DNA from: an archaeon
GTDB taxonomy: Archaea > Iainarchaeota > Iainarchaeia > Iainarchaeales > Iainarchaeaceae
Direction of reading: 5' to 3'
Assembly (NCBI GenBank): GCA_024653905.1
Contig: JANLGZ010000069.1
Coordinates: 1-13,046, forward strand
Length of the DNA stretch: 13,046 nt
Under the pieces are notes generated by a model that was not told the DNA's origin, did not search any database, and saw only the letters and a program-made list of their open reading frames with translations. This document shows, in pieces, positions 1 to 7,050 of this stretch (position 1 is the stretch's first letter; each line of letters opens with the position of its first letter). Position numbers and translations under genes: made by a program.

Positions 1-70
1 TATCATAATACTTGCCTTCCATGGACAGATAGAACTGTTTTATCTGGTTAACTATCTCATTTTCCGACAT
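1..70 (-). CDS. Partial CDS, N-terminal 23 residues of an unidentified protein
   Basis: An open leftward frame starts at ATG (68-70) and runs off the left edge. It begins MSENEIVNQIKQF and continues YLSMEGKYYD, a soluble, amphipathic, probably helical start with no signal peptide. An A/T box at 94-103 lies about 26-28 bases before the ATG, which fits a leaderless transcript. I do not recognise the family from so few residues. The absence of stops over 23 codons, the suitably placed box and the divergent neighbour at 214 support a real gene, but none of this is decisive. Confidence 0.6.
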   Translation of the reverse strand, partial: MSENEIVNQIKQFYLSMEGKYYD

Positions 71-93
71 CGAACAAAACCCTGTTAGAACTG

Positions 94-103
94 AAATTAA
101 TTT
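94..103 (-). promoter_or_regulatory. Probable TATA box for the leftward partial gene
   Basis: AAATTAATTT is centred about 28 bases upstream of the ATG at 70, the usual archaeal TATA spacing for a leaderless mRNA. A second A/T box at 111-120 could serve instead and would give a short leader. Confidence 0.4.
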
Positions 104-184
104 GATAGATTAAATATATTCTACTATAAAAACATGCTGATTATGATTAGATTATTAAAAATTTAACCCAAACCCAAAGCAAAG

Positions 185-192
185 TATAAATA
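185..192 (+). promoter_or_regulatory. TATA box of the GH130 gene
   Basis: TATAAATA is centred about 25 bases before the GTG at 214, so transcription should begin at or within a few bases of the start codon. No Shine-Dalgarno sequence is present, consistent with leaderless translation. The box supports GTG 214 over the out-of-frame ATG at 212. Confidence 0.65.
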
Positions 193-213
193 CCAAAAAA
201 ACCTTTTGCTTAT

Positions 214-1302
214 GTGAAAATAGAATCCAAACTGCTTGTGAAAGCAAAGGACATTATCCCAACAAGGAAAACCCTCAGAGTCAGAGGTGTTTTTAATCCA
301 TCAGCGGTCAGGCTTCCTAATAAGAAAATAATGCTTCTTGTACGAGTAGCTGAAACTCCTTATCATGATGAAAAAACTTTTCTTGCACCTCATTTTGTTG
401 GCACAAAAGAAATGGATATTCATGTTGAAAAAACACACAGAGAAAAACTCAAAATCTATGATGATTGCTTCAGAACAGATGAAGATATTGTGAGACTACC
501 TACAATTTCTCATATAAGGAAAATATTCATGGATGAAACCGGAATGAATGTTGAAAGCATAAGTGACAAACCTGATTTTTATGGTTTGAAAGGAGACGGA
601 GATTTTGGAGTGGAAGACCCAAGAGTTACTTATTTTAAAAAAGAAAAAAGATATGCAATGACTTATGTTTCTGTTTCTACTTTAAGCGGAGTATCAACAT
701 CACTAGCAACAACAAAAAATTTTAATGATTGGAAAAGAGAAGGGATAATTTTCAGACAACAAAATAAAGATGTTGTTATTTACCCTGAAAAAATTAATGG
801 TTATTATGCTGCAATGCACAGACCTGAAGGAACAATGGTTTTTGATAAACCCAGAATATGGATTTCCTATTCAAAGGACCTTATTTTCTGGGGCAGAGAT
901 AAACCTTTACTTGGTCCAAGGAAACAAGGATGGGATAATTTAAGAATCGGCCCTGGTTCAGTACCAATAAAAACAAACGAAGGCTGGCTTGAAATTTACC
1001 ACGGGGTCCATCTAAAAAAGAAAAATGACCCTAATTCAGATAAGGTTTATAATGCAGGAGCAATTCTTTTTGATCTAAAAAATCCTGAGAAAATTATCGG
1101 GCGAACCCCCGCCAATAAACCGATATTCAAGCCGAATAAAAAACTTGAAAGTGGAAATGCATTCAATGATAATGTTACTTTTCCAAGCGCAGTTATTCCT
1201 GATCTTAATAATAAAGATCTTTTGATTTACAGCGGTGAAGGCGACTCAAACACATCTGTAAGAAAAATTAAACTCAAAGATATATTAAATTCTCTGAAAT
1301 AG
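214..1302 (+). CDS. GH130-family glycoside phosphorylase/hydrolase (beta-mannoside type)
   Basis: This is a cytosolic five-bladed beta-propeller enzyme of family GH130, whose members mostly phosphorolyse beta-mannosides to release mannose-1-phosphate. Visible signatures are GVEDPR at residues 132-137, where D135 matches the family's catalytic general acid; HRP near 202-204; IGPGSVP (245-251) followed by GWLEIYHGV (257-265), whose histidine lies where phosphorylases bind phosphate; YNAGAILFDL (279-288); NVTFPSAV (320-327); and YSGEGD (339-344), in place of the common YYGAAD. The phosphate-side motifs favour a phosphorylase over a hydrolase, but this is inferred. The length of 362 residues is normal. 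There is no signal peptide, so the substrate is intracellular. The start is GTG, set by the TATA box 25 bases upstream. The next gene on the same strand is a GT4 fusion with its own promoter, and the pair points to one glycan being made and degraded. Confidence 0.9.
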   Translation: MKIESKLLVKAKDIIPTRKTLRVRGVFNPSAVRLPNKKIMLLVRVAETPYHDEKTFLAPHFVGTKEMDIHVEKTHREKLKIYDDCFRTDEDIVRLPTISHIRKIFMDETGMNVESISDKPDFYGLKGDGDFGVEDPRVTYFKKEKRYAMTYVSVSTLSGVSTSLATTKNFNDWKREGIIFRQQNKDVVIYPEKINGYYAAMHRPEGTMVFDKPRIWISYSKDLIFWGRDKPLLGPRKQGWDNLRIGPGSVPIKTNEGWLEIYHGVHLKKKNDPNSDKVYNAGAILFDLKNPEKIIGRTPANKPIFKPNKKLESGNAFNDNVTFPSAVIPDLNNKDLLIYSGEGDSNTSVRKIKLKDILNSLK

Positions 1303-1356
1303 TTTTAAAATTCTCTGAACTTATTTCAGATTACATTCAAATTACAGCACACGCAA

Positions 1357-1368
1357 TTTAATATAAAT
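1357..1368 (+). promoter_or_regulatory. TATA box for the GT4-toroid gene
   Basis: TTTAATATAAAT is the best A/T box in the 123-base gap after the GH130 gene. A start site about 26 bases downstream (near 1388-1390) would give a leader of roughly 36 bases, which agrees with the Shine-Dalgarno sequence found before this gene. Confidence 0.5.
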
Positions 1369-1414
1369 CAAAAGCACATAATATATTGCAAGAAAAGTTG
1401 AGAAAAAAACTTTT

Positions 1415-1420
1415 GAGGTG
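1415..1420 (+). promoter_or_regulatory. Shine-Dalgarno GAGGTG that fixes a TTG start
   Basis: GAGGTG matches the archaeal anti-Shine-Dalgarno CACCTC and ends 5 bases before TTG 1426. It decides the start, because there is no ATG in frame nearby. The GTG inside the motif (1418) is out of frame. Confidence 0.7.
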
Positions 1421-1425
1421 CGGGA

Positions 1426-3597
1426 TTGTCAAACAATATTTTATATCTATCAACATACCCCCCAAGAGAATGCGGGTTGGCTACTTTTACCAGAGACGTC
1501 TCTGAAAACATCCAAAAAAAATTCGGACAAGAAGCACGTGCAAAAATAATCGCTATTAATGAAGACAATTCAAGCCTTTACAATTACGGAAAAAAAGTGG
1601 TTTTCAATATTGTTGAACAGGACATTAAAAGTTATGAAAAAGCTGCTGAAAAAATCAATTCAATGAAAGGAATTTCCTTAGTGAATATACAACACGAATT
1701 TGGGTTGTTCGGAGGAGATTACGGGGAACACTTATTGAGATTAATGGAATTAACCAAGAAAAAAATTGTTACTACTCTTCACACTGTTTTAGAAGACCCT
1801 GAAGAAGATATGAAAAGAGTTGTTCAGAAAATTTTTGAATACAGCAATAAGATTGTTGTGATGACTGAAAATGCTAAAGAAATTCTTACTCGCGATTATG
1901 AAGTTGATGCAGAAAAAATAGTTATTATTCCTCACGGCGCACCAAACATTGGTTTTAAAGAAAAAAACAAAATAAAAAAACAAATGGGTTTTGAAGGAAA
2001 AACTATTTTGCTTACTTTTGGTCTGCTTAGCAGGGGTAAAGGGATTGAACATGCAATAAGAGCAATGCCTGAAATTATAAAACAGAACAAAGAGGCAGTT
2101 TATTTAATTGTCGGACAGACACATCCAAAAGTTAGATTGGATGAAGGTGAAAGTTACAGGCAGGAACTGAAAGAGTTAGTGGTAAAGGATAATGTTGAAG
2201 AAAATGTGAAATTTGTTGACAAATATTTAACTCTGCAGGAAATAATGGAATTTTTAAAAATGACAGATGTTTATCTGGCTCCATCGATAGACCAAAAACA
2301 GATTTGTAGTGGCACAGTCAGTTATGCAATGGGGGCAGGAAAACCAATAATCGCTTCAAAGAACAAGTATAATGAAGAAGTTCTGGCAGATAACCGAGGC
2401 ATTATAATAAAGAGAAACAGCGGTAAAAGTTTTGCAAAACAAGTTAACATTATTCTAGCTTCAAATGTTTTGAGAAAAAATCTTGAGAAAAATGCTTTTG
2501 AGTACAGCAGAAAAATGACATGGGCAAATGTATCAACAAAATATTTCAATACTTTTTCTGACATTACAGGAATAGAAGCCAAAATTTATTCAAAATTACC
2601 AAGAATCAGTTTTAAACATTTTGCAAAAATGACTGATGATTTTGGAATAATTCAGTTTTCGGATTACTCAACCCCGGATATAAAAAGCGGTTATACTCTT
2701 GATGATAATGCAAGAGCTTTAATAGTTGCCACAAAAGGGTATGAAAAATATGGCTCAAAAAGAATGCTTAAATTTGCTGACACTTTCCTGAATTTTATTG
2801 AAAAATGCCAAATGAAAGATGGTATGTTTCATAATGCAGTGGATGAAAATAAGGAATTTCTTGATGAGGTGGGAAGCGAGGATTCATTTGGAAGAACTTT
2901 ACTTGGCACAGGAACTGTACTTAACAGCACTCTTCCAGAAACTTACCGATTACGTGCAAAAAAAATTCTGCAAAATACTGCAAGCCAAAGCCCCAGTATA
3001 ATTTCTCCAAGAGCTCAGGCAGATTCATTAATTGGGATTATTAATTCAAAAAATTATATTCCGGAATGGAACGGCATGAAAGAAGAAATGCTTGATTCGT
3101 TGGTTTCAAAATATGAAAATGTAAGTTCAGGAGACTGGAACTGGTTTGAAGAATATTTAACTTATGGAAACAGCAGGATGCCAGAAGCATTATTTGAAGC
3201 ACAGGATCATTTTAATGATGTGCGGGTTCCAAAAATTGCAAAAGAATCAATGGATTTTTTAACAGATACTTTATTTATTAAGGGAAAATTTGTTCCTGTT
3301 GGTCAGGAAAAATGGTTTGTGAAAAATGAAGACAGAAGCTTTTTTGACCAACAACCAATCGAAGCAGCAGAAATGACAACAGCATTTGTAAAAGCATATG
3401 AAAAAACAGGAAACCAGAATTACCTGAAAAAAGCAAGAAATACATTTGACTGGTTTTTGGGGAAAAATTCACATAACCAAATGGTTTATGATGAATCAAC
3501 TGGAGGTTGTTTTGACGGTTTGACCAAAACAGGAGTAAACGCAAACCAAGGAGCTGAAGCAATTGTTTCCTATTTAATTGCAAGGCTTTCAATCTAA
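1426..3597 (+). CDS. GT4-like glycosyltransferase fused to a C-terminal alpha/alpha-toroid domain
   Basis: The 723-residue protein has two halves. Residues 1-375 are a GT-B fold glycosyltransferase: YPPRECGLATFTRDV (11-25), HEFGLFGGDYGEH (90-102), IPHGAP (168-173), a donor-binding FGLLSRGKG stretch (198-206) and SGTVSYAMGAGKP (295-307). The usual EX7E motif is not intact in that last segment; the form seen resembles a known GT4 subgroup with SGTLxYALGAGK. Residues 390-723 form a helical (alpha/alpha) domain with KSGYTLDDNAR (420-430), WFEEYLTYGNSRMPEAL (573-589), FDQQPIEA (640-647) and a closing NANQGAEAIVSY (705-716), as in toroid-fold glycosidase-like domains. The protein has no signal peptide. 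It probably transfers a nucleotide-activated sugar, perhaps mannose given the GH130 neighbour, while the toroid half trims or binds the product; that division is inferred. The TTG start is supported by GAGGTG. Its 3' end overlaps the convergent gene by 4 bases. Confidence 0.88.
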   Translation: MSNNILYLSTYPPRECGLATFTRDVSENIQKKFGQEARAKIIAINEDNSSLYNYGKKVVFNIVEQDIKSYEKAAEKINSMKGISLVNIQHEFGLFGGDYGEHLLRLMELTKKKIVTTLHTVLEDPEEDMKRVVQKIFEYSNKIVVMTENAKEILTRDYEVDAEKIVIIPHGAPNIGFKEKNKIKKQMGFEGKTILLTFGLLSRGKGIEHAIRAMPEIIKQNKEAVYLIVGQTHPKVRLDEGESYRQELKELVVKDNVEENVKFVDKYLTLQEIMEFLKMTDVYLAPSIDQKQICSGTVSYAMGAGKPIIASKNKYNEEVLADNRGIIIKRNSGKSFAKQVNIILASNVLRKNLEKNAFEYSRKMTWANVSTKYFNTFSDITGIEAKIYSKLPRISFKHFAKMTDDFGIIQFSDYSTPDIKSGYTLDDNARALIVATKGYEKYGSKRMLKFADTFLNFIEKCQMKDGMFHNAVDENKEFLDEVGSEDSFGRTLLGTGTVLNSTLPETYRLRAKKILQNTASQSPSIISPRAQADSLIGIINSKNYIPEWNGMKEEMLDSLVSKYENVSSGDWNWFEEYLTYGNSRMPEALFEAQDHFNDVRVPKIAKESMDFLTDTLFIKGKFVPVGQEKWFVKNEDRSFFDQQPIEAAEMTTAFVKAYEKTGNQNYLKKARNTFDWFLGKNSHNQMVYDESTGGCFDGLTKTGVNANQGAEAIVSYLIARLSI

Positions 3598-5228
3598 TTT
3601 TTGAGCAAGTGACCAGCAGCAACATCTACAATTATTGTTGAATTAGGGTGCTTTTGCAAAATAGAAGCCGGAACTTTTGCACTTGGTTTTGAGGAAACTG
3701 TTTTCTTAATCGCATTTGATTTATGGTTCCCGTTAGCAATAAGCACAATTTTTTTAGCAGAAGTTATTGTTTTGATTCCAAGAGTAAAAGCCCTTGCAGG
3801 AACTTTGCCATTAAATCTTTGTTCCCTTGCCCTGAGAATTTTAGGATGAGTACTAACAACATGCGTTTCTGAAAAAAAACTTGTGTTGGGTTCATTGTAA
3901 GCAATATGACAATTGGTGCCAATTCCAAGCAAAACAAAATCAAGAGGCTTCTTTCTTACAACCGAATCTATTCTTTTGCATTCGGTTGAAATATTTTTTG
4001 CATGCAAATCAAATATAAAAATATTTTCTTTTTTAAAATTCACTTTGCTCAGAAAATTGGTTTGAAGCACATACTCAAAACTATCCTTTTCATCAGTAAG
4101 TCCAATATATTCATCCAGCTCCACAAAAACAGCATTCGCAAAACTAACTTTCTTTTTCTTGTAAGCCTTTACAAGTTCTTCATAAAGCCCAATCGGAGTT
4201 TTCCCTGCAGCAATTGAAATAATTGAATCAGGCTTTATGTTCAGTTGTTCCACAATAAGCTGGCAACTTAATTTTGAAAGTAAATTATAATTTTTAACTT
4301 TTACAACCTCAACCAGATTTTTATTTTTTAAATAATTTTTAACCATGCTTTCAGTGGGTTTGAAGTATTGTTTTTGCTCGATTTTTTTCCCTGCAACAAA
4401 ATTAGAAATTAAAAGAGAATTCCAAGCACTAAAACCATTCAATAAAGCATAAATAAAACCAGCATTGAAAAAATCCCCCGCACCAGTAGTATTAATCGGT
4501 TTTACATTCAATGCAGGCATTACAAGAGTTTGTGTATTTGAATAATACTCTGCTCCTTCTGAACCAAGCTTCAAAACAACCTCCTTTGCCCCCATTGAAA
4601 ACAATTTCTTAATTCCTTTAGTCTTGTTTTTTGTTTTAGAAATATGTTCAAGTTCAACTTTATTCAGAAAAAATATATCAATAAAAGAAAGGAAACTTTT
4701 TACTTCCCATTTTCCATACTCATCAAAAGTAGCATCAAAAAAAATCTTAGCTCCTTTTTTTCTTATAGATTTAAGAAGATTCACAAAACCATTTCTTAAT
4801 TTTGGAAGATGAAAAAAACCGCCAAAGTAAACAACATCATCTTTTTTTAACTTTGAAAGAATTTTCTTTGAAACCAAAACTGAGGTTAGTTCCATCAAAG
4901 CACCTTTATTAGAAAAAATTCCCCGCTCTCCTCCCTTTCTTACAAAAATATTTGAGAATCCATTTGGAGAATCTGAATTAACAAGTAATTTATTTACTTT
5001 TGATTTTGAGAGTTCAGCTTTCAAAAATTTTGTAAATAAACCATTACCAACCATACTCACAAGACTAACATCAACACCAAGAGCTGCAGCAGCAACAGCA
5101 AAGTTTGCAGCATTACCTCCGATCGAATGAGTAAAGCCCGCATTTTGTTCTTCACCAAACCTTGCAGGCAAACCAGTGTAAGTGAAAAAATCTGTATTTA
5201 AATCTCCGATTGCATAAACCTTTGGCAT
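3594..5228 (-). CDS. PfkB-family sugar kinase fused to a NagB-type glucosamine-6-phosphate deaminase
   Basis: This 544-residue bifunctional protein has a ribokinase/PfkB domain (about 1-300) and a NagB/6-phosphogluconolactonase-type domain (about 310-544). The kinase shows GGNAANFAVAAAALG (37-51) and NTTGAGDFFNAG (246-257), with D252 as the expected catalytic base. The NagB half shows SIAAGKTPIGLYEEL (338-352, phosphate loop), LDEYIGL (371-377, D372 matching catalytic Asp72 of E. coli NagB), GIGTNCHIAYNEP (435-447), and PASILQKHP (520-528). H441 and E446 keep the catalytic His and Glu, but N439 replaces the usual Asp and C440 the usual Gly. Known chemistry would be sugar phosphorylation, then glucosamine-6-phosphate to fructose-6-phosphate plus ammonia. 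That the kinase feeds the deaminase is inferred from the fusion. The ATG at 5228 is leaderless behind a TATA box shared with the divergent deacetylase gene. Confidence 0.91.
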   Translation of the reverse strand: MPKVYAIGDLNTDFFTYTGLPARFGEEQNAGFTHSIGGNAANFAVAAAALGVDVSLVSMVGNGLFTKFLKAELSKSKVNKLLVNSDSPNGFSNIFVRKGGERGIFSNKGALMELTSVLVSKKILSKLKKDDVVYFGGFFHLPKLRNGFVNLLKSIRKKGAKIFFDATFDEYGKWEVKSFLSFIDIFFLNKVELEHISKTKNKTKGIKKLFSMGAKEVVLKLGSEGAEYYSNTQTLVMPALNVKPINTTGAGDFFNAGFIYALLNGFSAWNSLLISNFVAGKKIEQKQYFKPTESMVKNYLKNKNLVEVVKVKNYNLLSKLSCQLIVEQLNIKPDSIISIAAGKTPIGLYEELVKAYKKKKVSFANAVFVELDEYIGLTDEKDSFEYVLQTNFLSKVNFKKENIFIFDLHAKNISTECKRIDSVVRKKPLDFVLLGIGTNCHIAYNEPNTSFFSETHVVSTHPKILRAREQRFNGKVPARAFTLGIKTITSAKKIVLIANGNHKSNAIKKTVSSKPSAKVPASILQKHPNSTIIVDVAAGHLLKN

Positions 5229-5248
5229 GGCATAATTGCGAAACCAGA

Positions 5249-5258
5249 CTATTTATTC
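5249..5258. promoter_or_regulatory. Single TATA-like box shared by two divergent leaderless genes
   Basis: CTATTTATTC (GAATAAATAG on the minus strand) is the only good A/T box in the 51-base gap. Its centre is about 25 bases from the ATG of the leftward kinase-deaminase gene (5228) and about 27 bases from the ATG of the rightward deacetylase gene (5280), correct for leaderless transcription both ways. An A-rich BRE-like stretch (GCAAAA) precedes it on the minus strand; the plus side has a weaker one (GAAACC). The minus direction may therefore be stronger. Confidence 0.6.
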
Positions 5259-5279
5259 TTTTGCCTGCTATTATCAATT

Positions 5280-5858
5280 ATGGTTAAAGCCCTTGTGATT
5301 GTAGCTCACCCAGACGATGAAACAATTTGGATGGGGGGAAAAATCATTCACGAGAAAGATTGGGAGTGGACTATTCTTTGCCTTTCTCGAAAGGATGATT
5401 CTGACCGAAAACCCAAATTCTTCAAAGTTTGTAAAGAGTTAAACGCACGCGCATTTATTTCTGATATGGATGATGAGAACATAGAAGAATCAATTTCACT
5501 AGATGAAGTTGTGAAGCGCGTTGAACCTATTGCAATGGACAAACATTTTGATGTTGTTTATACTCATAATGATAACGGCGAGTACGGGCACATACGTCAC
5601 AAAGAAACTCACGAAGGTGTTTTGAAAATGGCCGAGCAGGGTTTGATTGATTGCAATGAACTTATTGTTTTTGATTACGAACCCCGCGATGATCCGTTCA
5701 GAGCTGTGCCAAATGCAAAACCCAAGCTGAGTTTCACACTGAGCGACGAAGAATTCGAAAAGAAAAAGTATTTAATCAATCAGGTATATGGTTTTGATAA
5801 GCAAATCTTTGAATACATCAGTCTCTCAAAGATTGAAACTTTCAAGAAAGTGTTATGA
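5280..5858 (+). CDS. PIG-L/LmbE-family N-deacetylase
   Basis: This zinc-dependent deacetylase removes acetyl groups from N-acetylglucosamine-type sugars; family members include GlcNAc-PI, mycothiol and bacillithiol deacetylases and the archaeal diacetylchitobiose deacetylase. The metal and catalytic motif AHPDDE is at residues 9-14 (H10 and D13 as metal ligands, D12 as probable base), followed by WMGG, and the second motif HNDNGEYGHIRH is at 96-107, with H107 as the expected third ligand and H104 beside it. At 192 residues it is compact but complete, and soluble. The ATG at 5280 lies 27 bases from the shared TATA box. Its TGA is followed with no gap by the ATG of the next gene, a glycosyltransferase, so the two are probably translationally coupled. 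With the divergent kinase-deaminase it suggests amino-sugar breakdown; with the GT it could instead serve synthesis of a glucosaminyl conjugate. The sequence does not settle which. Confidence 0.93.
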   Translation: MVKALVIVAHPDDETIWMGGKIIHEKDWEWTILCLSRKDDSDRKPKFFKVCKELNARAFISDMDDENIEESISLDEVVKRVEPIAMDKHFDVVYTHNDNGEYGHIRHKETHEGVLKMAEQGLIDCNELIVFDYEPRDDPFRAVPNAKPKLSFTLSDEEFEKKKYLINQVYGFDKQIFEYISLSKIETFKKVL

Positions 5859-7025
5859 ATGGACCAAGAGAAATTTAAAAGTCTTATACTCTATCCTTTT
5901 CCCGCTGAACTCGACGGAGTAAGTTTACAAGGAAGTTACTTACACAGAGGACTCGAAAAAAATAATTATCCTGTAATGGGTTGTGATAGAACCGCTAGTT
6001 TTGAAAAAGAAGCTCTTTACAAAATTTTCAAACCAGATTATGTTATTGGAATTGGTTTCTGGGGAGACACTCCTTTTATTATTCAGGATCCTTTGGAACA
6101 CGGATTACAGCCAGTGCCTTGGTTAAATGCTGATGGATGGGTTGCAAATTACCATGAAGTTCTGAATGAACTTCCACTCATAATGGTTACCAGCAATTGG
6201 GTTAAAGAAACTTACAAAAGAGATGGCGTTAATACTGAACATATGTACCCAATGCCCATTGGAATTGATACAGAACAAATGAAACCTATTCCAAAAAGCG
6301 ATCCTAGAGTTCAGGAAATGCGAAAAGTTCTTGGTGTTGAACCTGAGGACAAAATGATTCTTACTATTGGGGGAGACACAACAAGCAAAGGTTTTCAAGA
6401 GGTTTTGAAAGCACTTGGAAAAATTAATGGAGAATTTTCTAATTGGAAATATGTTGGGAAAAGCTGGGAATTTGGGCAACCAGAATACCATTACAAGGAT
6501 GAACAGGATATTATTGAACAAGAAGATCTTCCTGATGATAGAGTTCATTATATTGATGGTCCGCTCTCAAGAGAAAGTATGAGAATTTTAGTAAGTGCCG
6601 CTGATATTTATGCTGCCCCTAGTAGAATTGAGGGTTTTGGCATGATTCAAGTGGAAGCAATGGCTTGCGGAATACCTGTGCTTAGTATTGATGCAATGGG
6701 AGTAAAGGGTACTGTTGTACATAATGAAACCGGGTTTCTTGCAAAAATTGGAGAAACAATCCAATTAGAAGAAGAATGGGCTTACACCAACATGGGTTTT
6801 GAAGAAGACCATAAAATAAAATTTGATGAACCAAAAACATTTGCTTACAGAGCGGATGTTGATGAGCTTGCAAAATACCTTTTGAAACTTTTAACTGAAG
6901 ATGAGCTCAGAGAAAAAATGGGAATAAAAGCAAGGGAACATGCAGTTGCTAATTTTGATTACAAAAAAGTTTCACTTGATATTGCAAGGTTGATTGAAGA
7001 TAAACTTTATTCACAAAAAAAATAA
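5859..7025 (+). CDS. GT4-family retaining glycosyltransferase
   Basis: This is a canonical GT-B glycosyltransferase of 388 residues. The N-terminal acceptor domain covers about 1-160. The C-terminal donor domain has ILTIGGDTTSKGF (167-179), a KYVGKSW strand (197-203), AADIYAAPSRIEGFGMIQVEAMACGIPVL (247-275) with an intact EX7E motif (E258, E266), and GVKGTVVHNETGFL (281-294). The family transfers a sugar from a nucleotide donor with retention of configuration; donor and acceptor cannot be read here. No membrane segment is visible. The start codon abuts the stop of the PIG-L gene, implying one mRNA. A GT4 followed by a PIG-L enzyme is the arrangement of chemistry used for GlcNAc-conjugate synthesis (transfer, then deacetylation), for example in bacillithiol or mycothiol pathways, but no ligase partner is present. 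Confidence 0.93.
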   Translation: MDQEKFKSLILYPFPAELDGVSLQGSYLHRGLEKNNYPVMGCDRTASFEKEALYKIFKPDYVIGIGFWGDTPFIIQDPLEHGLQPVPWLNADGWVANYHEVLNELPLIMVTSNWVKETYKRDGVNTEHMYPMPIGIDTEQMKPIPKSDPRVQEMRKVLGVEPEDKMILTIGGDTTSKGFQEVLKALGKINGEFSNWKYVGKSWEFGQPEYHYKDEQDIIEQEDLPDDRVHYIDGPLSRESMRILVSAADIYAAPSRIEGFGMIQVEAMACGIPVLSIDAMGVKGTVVHNETGFLAKIGETIQLEEEWAYTNMGFEEDHKIKFDEPKTFAYRADVDELAKYLLKLLTEDELREKMGIKAREHAVANFDYKKVSLDIARLIEDKLYSQKK

Positions 7026-7028
7026 TCT

Positions 7029-7050
7029 AAAAAAAATTAATTAAATTTTT
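7029..7050. terminator. Convergent T-run terminators between the GT4 and GH100-like genes
   Basis: A run of eight A (7029-7036) gives T8 on the minus strand just after the leftward hydrolase stop (7041). T5 at 7046-7050 lies 21 bases past the rightward GT4 stop. Archaeal termination on bare U-runs needs no hairpin, and none is seen. Confidence 0.5.

Noticed and set aside
3278..3625. A 115-codon leftward frame spanning the end of the GT4-toroid gene
   Set aside because: It overlaps two well-supported genes, and its Leu/Phe-rich sequence mirrors their codons; no start signals.
6123..6548. A 141-codon leftward open frame opposite the second GT4 gene
   Set aside because: It is antisense to conserved GT4 coding sequence; the Phe/Asn-rich translation is a shadow of the real frame.
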